Assembly: GCA_003024985.2 (NCBI GenBank) | Contig: PXIH01S0027563.1 | Strand: one strand, 5' to 3' | DNA length: 13,991 nucleotides | From: Euperipatoides rowelli | Lineage: Eukaryota > Onychophora > Udeonychophora > Euonychophora > Peripatopsidae | Shown here: positions 1-8,591 of the stretch, one piece after another | How positions within the stretch are numbered: position 1 is the first letter of the stretch | Layout: each line of letters opens with the position of its first letter | The notes under the pieces: generated by a model | The model's database searches: none | The model's input: only the letters and a program-made list of their open reading frames with translations | What the model was told of the DNA's origin: nothing | Position numbers and translations under genes: made by a program

Positions 1-1175
1 TTAGCCTACTTGATTTGACCATTCACCTTTACAGTTTTATTTATTAATGTTAGATTTTTTGATCTTGATATGTTTCTATGTCACTTCTACCATCTTTTAC
101 TCCATCCCTGAATCTTCTCCTATGGGCCTGCCACCCATGGCATAGCCATCCCTTTTCTCCTTGTCCTCCTATAAAGAAATAAAGACTTTAAATTATGAAC
201 AATATTGAAATTATAACAAGTTATAAACTTAAATCTACCTATAAACTGCTTGAAACTACAATTTGTAAAGAAATACATCTAATTAACATTGCTTAATAAC
301 TTCCGAAGGAAAATCTACATCTTAGTTACCATGGTTACCAAGCTAAAGTGACAATTTCATCATCTTTTATTTCTTCAATAATGGTACTAAAAAATCTCAC
401 CTGGTGGTGCCTTCTTCCTACTTAATCTGCGTATAATAGCAGATGATACTGTATAGCAACTTATAGGAAAGGGATCAATATCAAAGATGCTACCAGTGGC
501 AACAATGGGATATAAAAGCTCATGCAGAGGAGAAAATTAAATAAATTAGCCAGAACCACAAAGAGAAGAGCATGACAAGTGTTATAAACTTTCAATCAAA
601 CACCAACTAGATGAAGAAGACAAATTATTATTTCAAAGATGTCTTTTAGTGAAATGCAATTAATTACCAGCCTGCCTCTTCCTTTTATCACAGCATTTAA
701 CAGATTTTCTATTGAATAATCCCAATTTGACCGTCTTTTCATCCTTCCTGCACATCGTCATCAGCAAACATATTAAGCAGTGTCTCTTCTCATCTTCTAG
801 TTTATGGTTAGCTAACCCAATCCTCAGATGTCAACAAGCCTTCCAGTTTCCTGTAGCCGTAAGATATTATTAACATAGACTCTCAATTTTATAGACTTTG
901 ATTTTAATTTATTATTCTTTACCCTCCCCTTGGCTATGCCCTTATTTCCCCTTCTTTTTCTCTCCTCTTTGCTGCGCGTTTTGGCCTAATTTTGTAATCA
1001 AGTGTTTTTTTTAAGGGAAATTTATAACTTTAATTTCTGGGGAAAGGATATGACTGTTAATAGTGATTCTTAGCAAATAAATATATTTGTTTGCTAATTA
1101 CTCTGTGTTTGTGTATGTGTAGCACTTATAATTATTCAAAATGCTTCATTTAATTTTTATTTATCAGTCAGATAT
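1..1175. other. Non-coding AT-rich stretch
   Basis: No exon, RNA gene or clear repeat was recognised here on either strand. The base composition is AT-rich, with a pyrimidine-rich patch at about 900-975 (runs of CCCTCCCC, TTTCCCC and TCTCTCCTC). If the array repeated regularly, a linker exon partnering the chitin-binding exon at 4121-4315 would be expected near 670-900 (about 3.2 kb downstream on the minus strand). I looked for the linker signature there and did not see it. Confidence 0.5.
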
Positions 1176-1385
1176 CTCACCTAGCAAGCGCGAGATGGGG
1201 TAGTACCTGCTCATTTCTATCGGGGCAGGGATAAAAAAGGGTTACTTCCCCTTTCTCCTCCTTAGTCCTATATCAGCCGGTTTGGGCTGTTATTCTGAAA
1301 TACATAATCTTCCTCAGGATATAATAGAGCAAATTATGGGGGAGGGAGGCTCTATGAGGGGGATTACAAACAGTCCAACGAAGCT
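1176..1385. repeat. GC-richer block, possible decayed SINE or Penelope-like end
   Basis: This block is clearly richer in G and C than its surroundings. It contains a small hairpin (CAGCC-GGTTTG-GGCTG, about 1274-1289) and, on the minus strand, the string CCTGAGGAAGATTATG followed by AACAGCCCAAACCGG. Strings of the type CCTGAKGAAG...CCGAAAC occur at the ends of several animal retroelements (SINEs, CR1-like LINEs, Penelope-like elements), so a decayed retroelement end is the best guess. No open frame supports a gene. The limits are approximate and the family assignment is only a resemblance. Confidence 0.3.
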
Positions 1386-1782
1386 GTAACATCTAGTATA
1401 TATCACAAGGTTTAAATCTTTAGCCCAATATGGATATAGGATTTATTACTGAGGAAAAATGAACACTGTCCTAAAACATTAAATCATTTAAAATCTTTAA
1501 CAATGAAATAATTGGGAATTTTAAGTATCTTTCAGTTCTTGTGAAGGAGATCCGAGATACTGAGCCTATTGGAGCCCCTAGTTACTGTTCCAGAGACCAA
1601 ACTTTGTTTCTTAGGTAAGAACTAAGTAGTATATAATAGCAATGGCCTTTCGTTTAGTATTTTGGTGACTGTTACACTTCAAGGTTAATCCTATAGGAAT
1701 TTTCCTATGGGACTTTTTCATGGTAATCCAATGGGTCTTTATCAGACAGGTGTTACATCCACCTTATGGGATTTTAACCTAA
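1386..1782. other. Non-coding stretch, no assigned feature
   Basis: No exon is seen. The strings TATGGGACTTTTT, AATGGGTCTTTAT and TATGGGATTTTAA recur within about 1706-1780, and there is a perfect 10-bp palindrome TCCTATAGGA near 1691. These look like low-level internal repetition in unconstrained DNA. Confidence 0.4.
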
Positions 1783-1985
1783 GATTTTATATATTAAGGA
1801 CTATGATGCTAATTTACAATATTATGATTATACATGTAATTCAAAAGGGCACTATGACAATTTTTATGAGATTATAATCTGGAATTTATATATTCTAAAG
1901 GACTATGATGCTAATTTTGTAACTATGGTGAAAAAATTACTAATTATAAAAGGGCAATTAGTCAGAAAAGTTAATGTAACTTTAT
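1783..1985. repeat. Two-copy tandem repeat, about 100-bp period
   Basis: GGACTATGATGCTAATTT occurs at 1798-1815 and again at 1900-1917, each preceded by a TTTATATATT string. AAAAGGGCA follows at about 1843 and again about 104 bases later. The constant spacing of two separate landmarks points to a diverged tandem duplication of roughly 100 bp. A 69-codon plus-strand open frame begins in the second copy but has no domain, no splice context and AT-driven composition, so it is not treated as a gene. Confidence 0.6.
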
Positions 1986-2463
1986 CTGTTATCATACTAC
2001 ACTTGAACATCATTCTTAACATTTATGAAAATAAAGTATTTGGTTATTCCCTTTGTGGTAGTGCTTCCCACCCCTTAAAACTAATTACCCACCCCATATC
2101 CTTAGCTAGATATAAAAAAGGAAATAAAAAATGACAATGATAGAACATATACAGATCTGTTATAAGTTTTGAACCAAGTCTTATGCTCTTTTAGACATAA
2201 ACCAAAACTTGGTAGAAATGAGAATACAAATTCAACAACCTGTAGGCTAAGTGAGCCTATATTAAAAATTATTTTTTTTTTATAAAAAGCATATTCAAAC
2301 CGTTTATCAAGGATTATTAGAGGTCTTCATAAATTTAAATTTTGTGATAATTCTAGAGCAAAGCAGCACCTGTCACTATGAAACTGAAAAATAGTTTTCT
2401 GAGTCAGATGTAGTGAGTGACCTGCTTGTATTTATTAAAATTCATTTATTAACTATGGACACT

Positions 2464-2660
2464 CCTTTAAGACAATCTCTAGTTAAATGCTTTATATAAC
2501 TATTCACCAACCTTTATGTCAATCTCTAGTTAAAATGTATTTAGATAACAAATATTAACTGACCTTTAAGTCAATGTCTAAGTACATTAGTTTATATAAC
2601 TATAGTCTGTTCTTTAAGACAAATTTCTAGTTAAAACAAATACCACAAGGCAAGGCCTTC
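2464..2660. repeat. Four-copy tandem repeat, about 50-bp period
   Basis: A core close to TTTAAGACAATCTCTAGTT starts at about 2464, 2511, 2563 and 2611, giving periods of 47, 52 and 48 bases. The spacer between cores repeats a TTTATATAACTAT-type string in copies 1 and 3. It is a short diverged minisatellite with no sign of coding, and no flanking target-site duplication was identified. Confidence 0.75.
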
Positions 2661-3497
2661 TTTTTTTATTGGAAGGAATGTGCTGTAAAATTAACTAAAG
2701 AATATCTAAATTAAAAATACAACATTATAGGATATGAGAAGTTTGAATTATCAGTTTACCAATCTTAGATTTTCATTGTAAAAATTGCAAGGGTCATAGT
2801 TTAAAGGTTATCATTATGGTTCTGTTATAGAAAGCTTTTAAACTAACTCATCATTAATTAACCTAGCAATTAACTATTGAATCAAATCTAAAAGATTTAA
2901 AGTTGACTTGTGTTTTAGAAGCAAATATTTTAATTTTTTATCCTGATCATAGTCTTGGACATAAAGCCATTTATTTGATTGTACTTTCATGGCATTGTCT
3001 AGGAGGAACAAATGACCTTATCTCACTTCACCAACCAGACAGGTAAATGAGTATCACAGTTTTAAGCTATGGACCAGCCTTTGGTGTACAATACTAACAT
3101 TGAAAGACAGACAGGATAACACGAATTGTCATTGGTTGTCTGCAACTTCTTATTATTTATATTTGCAATTATCCCCCTATATGGGGGATGGCACACTTTG
3201 ACAATCTGTGGATGTACCCTCTAGCATCTAACACTGAATATTTTTTTTGTTAATTCAAACATGATGGGAATTTGTTAACTTCATGCATGATGCTATTTGA
3301 ATTGTCTTTGGAAGGCTGAGTAATGGAATCACTTATACAATGTTTATTTTAATTTTCCTATTTGTTAATTTTTGCTGGTTTAATGCCTAATAGATCTTTA
3401 ATTAGATATCAATAATTTGTCAAATATATACAGTGGAGAATTAAATTCCCACACCTTCTTTTGTAACCCACATCCTTAGAGGTCTAATAAATTGATC
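2661..3497. other. Non-coding stretch with one short palindrome
   Basis: No exon or RNA gene was recognised. The only distinct local structure is ATCCCCC-TATAT-GGGGGAT at 3171-3189, listed separately. The stretch is AT-rich with scattered homopolymer T runs. Confidence 0.4.
3171..3189. repeat. Short GC-capped palindrome
   Basis: ATCCCCC, a 5-base TATAT centre and GGGGGAT form a perfect 7-bp stem in an otherwise AT-rich region. It could be a chance hairpin or a remnant of a small element, and nothing around it suggests a function. Confidence 0.5.
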
Positions 3498-3753
3498 CAC
3501 ATAAATGAGCCAATGAGAATGGGTGTAATGTAAATCACATTTTACGAGTTTTGAGTAATGCAATGATTTGTGTTTGCTTTCCCATAAGTTTAATAATTTT
3601 GTGCTACCCCCCAGTGGCCAATTATGAAATTATTAACTTAATTCTTTCTCAATATAGATAGAATGTGGGTTAACGAATATATTGATGGTGTAAGTCATTT
3701 TTTTTTAAATTTGTGATTTACACCACTCCCATTCTCACTGGCTCAAATATGTG
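3498..3753. mobile_element. MITE-like inverted-repeat element, 256 bp
   Basis: Two 42-base arms, at 3498-3539 and 3712-3753, are inverted copies of each other with about six mismatches. Both arms contain TGAGCCARTGAGAATGGG followed by TGTAAATCACA. The roughly 170-base interior has no open frame, so the element is non-autonomous: either a MITE or a foldback element. I could not find an unambiguous target-site duplication, so the superfamily and exact edges are unknown. It lies about 370 bases downstream (minus-strand sense) of the last chitin-binding exon, outside the duplicated unit. Confidence 0.75.
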
Positions 3754-4085
3754 TAAGCTTACATGTAATTTAACATTTGCATTATATTTTCTAATATACA
3801 CTGCAATGTTTATTGTATTTTATAAGAACAAACCTAAATAATGTACAGTATCTTCGTTACAGTACAGCCAGAAACATTAAGCAGATAATTATATTTTTTG
3901 ATAACTTCATTATCTGTTGCTGATCAATTGCCATATTATATGCAGTTTTGGCTTTCTCATTTGTAATATAGAAGCTGAGGAGCAGCTCACAAAGCGTATT
4001 TCCCACATGCATACATAATCTTCATTTTGTAAATAAGCAATTAATAAATAATATTACTATCTACTACTTAGTACTGCAATTACTA
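3754..4085. other. Unique sequence beyond the tandem array
   Basis: Homology to the regions below the other two chitin-binding exons (which share the string CTAGACTT-C/G-CAGCT near 8700 and 13000) is not seen here. Similarity between the units therefore stops within about 40 bases of the exon edge at 4121. No exon or terminator was recognised. Confidence 0.45.
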
Positions 4086-4120
4086 CTACTCTACTTCAAA
4101 TATTCTAATATTAAATATAC

Positions 4121-4315
4121 CTGCATCACAGCCAGGAACATTCTGGGGATAATCACATTTGGATATAACTTCATTAAACACCAGTTGTTGTCCACAATGT
4201 TGTAATTGCGCTCTTTCTTCCCAGCAATTATAATAACTGCCGCAATCCTTAGGGTTTTTGAACAGACCAAAAGGCTTTGGACATTTATAATTTGGATCCA
4301 ATGTTGCCAATTGAC
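4121..4315 (-). CDS. Chitin-binding (peritrophin-A/CBM14) exon, copy 1
   Basis: This internal exon encodes one complete chitin-binding type 2 domain, which binds chitin in cuticle or peritrophic-type matrices outside the cell. The six cysteines have spacing C-x12-C-x5-C-x9-C-x12-C-x8-C. Family hallmarks are visible: CPKPFGLFKNP at the start, DCGSYYNCW in the middle, then LVFNEVISKCDYPQNVPGC. The exon is 195 bases long. It follows an acceptor TATTTTTGTAG and ends at a donor G|GTATAT; both edges are phase 1, so it can be inserted or skipped without a frameshift. An in-frame TTG near the 5' edge is not a start codon, because the exon simply continues from upstream. It is the last chitin-binding copy in transcription order, and no linker exon follows it within the 4.1 kb available. 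The family call is very secure; the exact protein is unknown. Confidence 0.93.
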
Positions 4316-4465
4316 CTACAAAAATAGATTTACATTAAAATGAATATTATTTAGCTATGAGAAATGTACTTTTATTGCTTGAAAAAATAATGTAGATTTA
4401 TAATCCATTTTGGAATTGAAATCATCTATTCCTCACTGNTGCTTATCAATAGTAGGCAGTAAAAT

Positions 4466-5183
4466 GGGATTCTGAAGCCTCATAGCAAGTCTCTGCCCAA
4501 TTTGATTACTGTCTTTACTCACGTTACATAAAATATACCACCATATACAGACTCAAAGGAAGCAGAAGCTGTTAAAATCTCATCGCCTTAAACACAATTT
4601 TACAGCGTTTTTAACATCTGCATATATATTTCTGTCATTACAGTAGATTTTCCGAAAATTGGATCAAAATTATCGAAATCGATCAAAAATGATTATTTCA
4701 CCCCTTCATCATCATAGGGTTGGGAAAAAGTGGGTTTAATACGTAGTTGGAGTTAGGGTTCAGGATTGTCGTAAGGTTATGACTGTAAACAAAAAAAATT
4801 AGGCTGCTATTCATCTTGATCATGTGACTAAAGTGGTATAAGGCTTTTCAATTTTTAATGCCTCGTAAGGAAGCCACGTATAGTTACATGTTAAGCCACA
4901 AAAAATGCCCACATTTAGTAACACAAAGGAAGCCACATCCCCTCTCACTCATATATAGTGTGTTAATTTTATAATAATTTGATATGAAATTATTATAAAA
5001 TTAACCCAAATATGAGGGGCAGGGGCGGTAGCTTCATTTGTATCATTAAATGTGGCTTCTTTTCTGCACAACATGTGACTAAAGGCAGATTCCTTTCAGT
5101 CTGCAAACTGGTGTCCATTTGATGTCACGAGACTAAATTCTGCACTAATTGGATGGCAGGTTCCTTTGAAGATTCAGAATCCC
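4466..5183. mobile_element. Foldback element A
   Basis: The ends are inverted copies (GGGATTCTGAA at 4466; TTCAGAATCCC ending at 5183), and homology between the arms runs inward with many mismatches. The centre is an excellent palindrome. Repeated modules of the type GAAGCCAC, CATGTGACTAAA and ACTAAAGGCAGATTCCTTT occur in both orientations. No open frame is present, so it is a non-autonomous foldback element. It lies between linker A and CBD1, and a shorter relative lies at the matching place in the next unit, so insertion predates the duplication. About 280-320 bases (roughly 4570-4850) have no counterpart in the other copy. Confidence 0.75.
4929..5035. repeat. Central hairpin of foldback element A
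   Basis: TTAATTTTATAATAATTT (4963-4980) and its exact inverse complement (4987-5004) form an 18-bp perfect stem around a 6-base loop, GATATG. The imperfect arms extend outward to GAAGCCAC at 4929 and GTAGCTTC at 5035, about 50 bases per side. Transcribed in an intron, this would fold into a long hairpin. Confidence 0.85.
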
Positions 5184-5262
5184 CTTTTCCTACATACTAT
5201 CAATAATTAATTATTCTATTTAAATTTTTATGAAACCAGATCTATCTATTTCTATCTGCCTA

Positions 5263-5275
5263 TGTGTGTGTGTGT
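5263..5275. repeat. Short (TG)n microsatellite
   Basis: A run of alternating T and G follows CTATCTATTTCTATCTGCCTA. The same context, with a shorter TG run, occurs near 9610 in the other unit, so the tract has changed length since duplication. Confidence 0.8.
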
Positions 5276-5300
5276 AGCCCTATACTACACACATAGTGTA

Positions 5301-5306
5301 TTTATT
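5301..5306 (-). promoter_or_regulatory. Candidate poly(A) signal after linker A
   Basis: TTTATT on the plus strand gives AATAAA on the minus strand, about 40 bases past the linker A stop codon. This fits linker A acting as a terminal exon. AATAAA is common by chance in DNA this AT-rich, so the evidence is weak. Confidence 0.35.
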
Positions 5307-5345
5307 TTAACTATCATTAATATATAATTAAGTAAAACTGATTAA

Positions 5346-5578
5346 TTAATCTAGAACACCTTTTCCAGTTGATGTAATGAACAATTCTTTCATCGTTGTT
5401 ACGACAATAGGCTGTTGTGTGTGGTTTATATTTGTTGTCTTTGATGGTTGTATTTGTTTTGTTGTAGCTGCGTCTGTGTTCTTTGATTGATCTGTTGCTG
5501 CATGTGTTTGTTCGATTTCTTCTCTTGTTGGGATATTTGTTTGTTGGGTTGGTTCTTTTATTGTAAATTTGATAGTAC
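5346..5578 (-). CDS. Thr-rich linker or C-terminal tail exon, copy A
   Basis: This exon follows an acceptor TTTTTTATATTAG and opens in phase 1, exactly matching the phase-1 donor of the chitin-binding exons. Read to its stop it encodes 76 residues: about 17 Thr plus many Lys, Asn and Gln, almost no aromatic residues and no cysteine. This looks like a flexible, possibly O-glycosylated spacer or tail. An internal near-repeat is visible (HAATDQ then DAATTK). It ends GKGVLD-stop. A GT at 5359-5358, inside the Gly codon 13 bases before the stop, would leave a 219-base exon, again phase 1 at both edges, that could splice to the next chitin-binding exon; its sequence (AAAAG|GTGTTC) is a poor donor. 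Coding status is supported by the matching copy at 9669-9901 with identical length and no frameshift. It matches no named family that I recognise. Confidence 0.75.
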
Positions 5579-5589
5579 CTAATATAAAA

Positions 5590-5880
5590 AACAATGAAGA
5601 AATAATATATAATAAAATTCAACATAGATAATTATAAAAATAATAATGATAACATTAACTTTTTAGTATAGGTATTTTAAAAATAAACATGGATATAAAA
5701 AAAAAAACACAATGAAATGTGTTATTATAACTTATTCAGCTAATTGTAAAATTATTTAAAAGTAAAAAAATAATAAAGAAACATTTAAAATTGAAGGATA
5801 GGTCTATTTTATTTATTAATTTCTTTAAATTTTTTTTATTTGTAAATAGTTATGAATTAGAACTCAAGGATCTATCAGAA
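5590..5880. other. AT-rich intron sequence upstream of linker A
   Basis: This stretch is very AT-rich, with runs of A and T, and aligns to about 9905-10210 of the neighbouring unit. It includes the polypyrimidine tract and branch region for the linker A acceptor. No other signal is seen. Confidence 0.5.
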
Positions 5881-6702
5881 ATTACCATCTTTAACTGCAT
5901 TCTAAGACGAAATACAGAACTCCCTGGCATGATCTTTTGATATGAATACTGTACTTTATCTAACGGCTGGCAAAAATCTAGAGGGTAAGTCTGTTAGCAT
6001 GATCTCCAAATTAATGTGGCCAACTTCTTATAAATCTTTGATATTAAGCTTATTGATAAGTTTACCACTATTCCAAATTTAATTGTCTTTTTCAACCTTA
6101 TTATAGCCAGCATAGTTTAAAATCTGATAAAAATTATATTATCAATTCATCTACACTAGATGTCTTATGAATGTCATCTTATAAGGCCTTTTCCAATTTA
6201 TAATTTTTTTAGTTGGAACATGCAATGACTCCATCTTAACAGGAACTTATAGAGATTACACATTTCTAATATTGAAGATGTCATTTCCACATATTATATC
6301 ATAGATCTGCTCTTCCCGATGTTTCCTTGTTTGATCTGTGCTAGATATCCAGGAAATCAAAATTGGTATACATTTAGTGATCTGCTGCATTACCATTGTA
6401 ATATGTTTCATATGTTCTGCTGCATAGATCATAATCAGATGGTATATAAAATTATCAATTTACATTTACTTTTCTTATGATCTGGTCTTTCTATACTGAC
6501 ATTAAAGTTTCTGGAAACCAGATAATTTTGCTTGAATCCTTTATCATAAATTATTTCATTCATCTGCCAGTGCTATCATAAGTGAAAGTATATCTTCGAG
6601 AGTTATTATAGAATCTACATACCCCCATATTTCCCATACTCAGAATCATCTTCCTTAAGTGATATAGATATTAAATTTACACCTTCAACCCAATACTTTT
6701 TT
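5881..6702 (-). pseudogene. Decayed coding region downstream of endonuclease-like remnant, copy A
   Basis: This is a continuation of the intronic element. Short open stretches are separated by stops. The clearest, at about 6376-6443, reads PSDYDL-C-SRTYETYYNGNAADH-stop. The matching stretch in the other unit (10788-10857) keeps the pattern S-D-x-D-L-x-SRTYETY-x-x-GN-x-ADH. An overlapping frame (AAEHMKHI...) is also open in both copies, so I cannot say which was translated. No reverse-transcriptase catalytic motif of the YxDD type was recognised, so either it is too decayed or the element was truncated. Confidence 0.4.
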
Positions 6703-7047
6703 TTATCCTGTGAGGCAGGTAAATATTGAAAAAAAAAATAACATAAACATAGTATGATCACTTAATGATGACTTGTTCACCTTAATCTTGACAAAATCTA
6801 TTAAATTAATTAACTTGTTGTCTTCCCTATAATTCATCCATATTACTAAATCTGGTGTAGATCCATACAAAATACGGTTTCCAGATTCATTGAAAATGTT
6901 ATAATATAGTATTATACCGGTACTCCTTCTAAGCAACAAGACACCCTTTCTCATGCAGCAATTGCCCACATTTAATATTGTTATTGTTCTGTTTCTGCCT
7001 TTTGATTGATGTTTGTCTTCTCTCTTGCAGCTTCCTAGCAACCTCAC
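6703..7047 (-). pseudogene. LINE-like apurinic endonuclease C-terminal remnant, copy A
   Basis: This is a 114-codon open stretch. Its C-terminal half reads GSTPDLVIWMN, a spacer of about 25 residues, and then SLSDHTMF. A (L/P)DLV...V...(S)SDH arrangement is the typical end of the endonuclease domain of CR1/Jockey-type non-LTR retrotransposons, where the SDH histidine is catalytic. The N-terminal half (ILNVGNCCMRKG) is not clearly recognisable. It lies in the intron between CBD2 and linker A on the same strand. The matching copy at 11058-11337 keeps DLVIWMN and SDH but has frameshifts. This is an old insertion that has lost function. The family call rests on two motifs only. Confidence 0.45.
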
Positions 7048-8260
7048 CTCCTCTTTCCTCCAATTAATTTTGTTAGTTGATATAGTCTACTCATCTCAAG
7101 TTCATTAAAATGGAGTGAGACAATTCTATCACATTCAAAAGTAANGGATCCTCATCACAATTTTTTTTGAAACTATCTTCCCCTTTACCATTGCAAGTTA
7201 CCTTATTCTATCCAACTTTAACTTAGCATCTAAAGCACACAACTGTAACTTAGTATCTAATGCTCACAAGTTAATATATTTTATTCTAACATTTGTTTTC
7301 TTAAAATCCTTCACATTATACTTTACCACTTGTCTCACCAGTCCTTCCTCATTACATTTGCAATCTCTAATATCCGATTCCTCTTCCTCCCTTACCAACT
7401 CCAACTTCTCATTTGACAGTCTAGTCCCTCTATCTGCTTCTGTTTCCTTTTACTCTTCTTTCTGATTTTTTAATTTTATAGTAATCTGTTTTAAAATTGG
7501 TGATAGAGGGTGGGTCTTCATCTTGTCCTCCATGGTCTAATCTGACTTTTCATTTCCATCCTCCATACCACAGTCTAATAGAGACTTCATTATACCAGGT
7601 TTAATTGCCTCATGATTTTCCTATGCCAAATCCTTTCACTTATTCTTCAATATTCTTTTAACTTTTATATACATATTCCACCTCATGAAACACTTACCTA
7701 GCAAGGCTATCCCTTGTCCATGACCATCATCATTTCTTTTCTTTTCAGTTTATACCCATACTCCTTTATCTTAGCTCCAGCTGGAGTAAAGGTTACCAAA
7801 TTCTCTATAAATTTCATCATTATCTTAGCATACCTAGTGGCCTGCTGCTGCATGTGAGTAACAGTACTTGGGTGCTTTGTTTAACCAATTTTTTGACCAA
7901 TGCAGAGTTAGTCTCGTTGATCTATTCCATTACTTCTTTCAAAACACTTACACATTCTTTCAATAGTAAATTTCTACTCAATTCCACAATTATCCTACAA
8001 ACTGGAAAAAACAATCCATCAAGGGTATAGAATTTTCTATAATTTGGGGCTGATAGCAAAATAGGGAAGTTCTGACATTGGTGCACAAGACCTCTGTACA
8101 CCAATATTAACCTTTATCCCCATACAAAAAGCTTCCCTAACATCTAAAACAGGGTTTTTTGAAATACCTGCCAATCTCACACAAATAAATTTCACCCCTT
8201 TACCTCCTAACAACTTAGAGAAAATGAGATTTTCTATAATGTCTAGGAACATGATTGTGA
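7048..8260 (-). pseudogene. Decayed ORF1-like coding region of intronic element, copy A
   Basis: Read on the minus strand from 8260 down to about 7050, a run of protein-like segments appears in shifting frames. The first is FLDIIENLIFSKLLGGKG... (8252-8037), followed by APNYRKFYTLDGLFFP... (to 7922), INETNSALVKKLVK (7880-7921, after a TGG-to-TAG-type stop), MQQQATRYAKIMMKFIENLV, and Lys/Glu-rich segments such as EKLELVREEEESDIRDC (about 7360-7420). Charged, helix-prone composition upstream of an endonuclease-like remnant suggests an ORF1 (gag-like) protein of a non-LTR element. No zinc knuckle or other named domain is visible. There are at least four frameshifts or stops. The order is preserved in the other unit. 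Confidence 0.45.
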
Positions 8261-8573
8261 TCCAACAATTCCTGCCAAACTATGAATCTACAAAATTGTT
8301 GACTCACAAAATTATTTTACATTTCACAGGAATTTTGTAAAACCACAAGTTCATTCTTATTTAAAAATTATTTGAACAAGGATAATGTGTTTAGCTGTAG
8401 ACCATAACACTAGATAAGCCACTAAATCTTCTGTGAGACAAGGGTTGGATAAAAAATTAAGGTATGCTGATCCTCCTGCATATTCTATCTATATACTCCC
8501 CAATAAGCTGTGCATTCAATAAACTGACCAATGTTGATGTAATTTGGGTCAGAACAATATGTAGAAATATCAC

Positions 8574-8591
8574 AAAAAAAAAAAAAAAAAA
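8574..8591. repeat. Poly(A) tract of 18
   Basis: Eighteen A residues follow CTCAC/TATCAC-type sequence. The matching site in the other unit (about 12907) has only eight A residues, so the tract has changed length. It lies near the start (minus-strand sense) of the decayed element and is too upstream-placed to be that element's 3' tail. Confidence 0.8.

Noticed and set aside
1270-1330. Hammerhead ribozyme on the minus strand
   Set aside because: The CTGAGGA-like half-core is present, but the required GAAA and flanking stems are not seen. It is kept only as a remark under the GC-richer block.
1925-2134. 69-codon plus-strand open frame starting with ATG
   Set aside because: It has no recognisable domain, splice context or homologous copy. 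Its Ile/Leu/Lys-rich composition is what AT-rich DNA gives by chance, and it lies across a two-copy repeat.
4310-4312. TTG as a start codon for the chitin-binding frames
   Set aside because: The frame is an internal exon with an acceptor AG five bases upstream in the same phase in all three copies. TTG initiation is not expected in an animal nuclear gene.
5317-5625. 102-codon minus-strand frame overlapping linker A
   Set aside because: It is a shadow frame. It crosses the splice acceptor into the AT-rich intron, and the alternative frame is the one with matching phase and conservative changes between copies.
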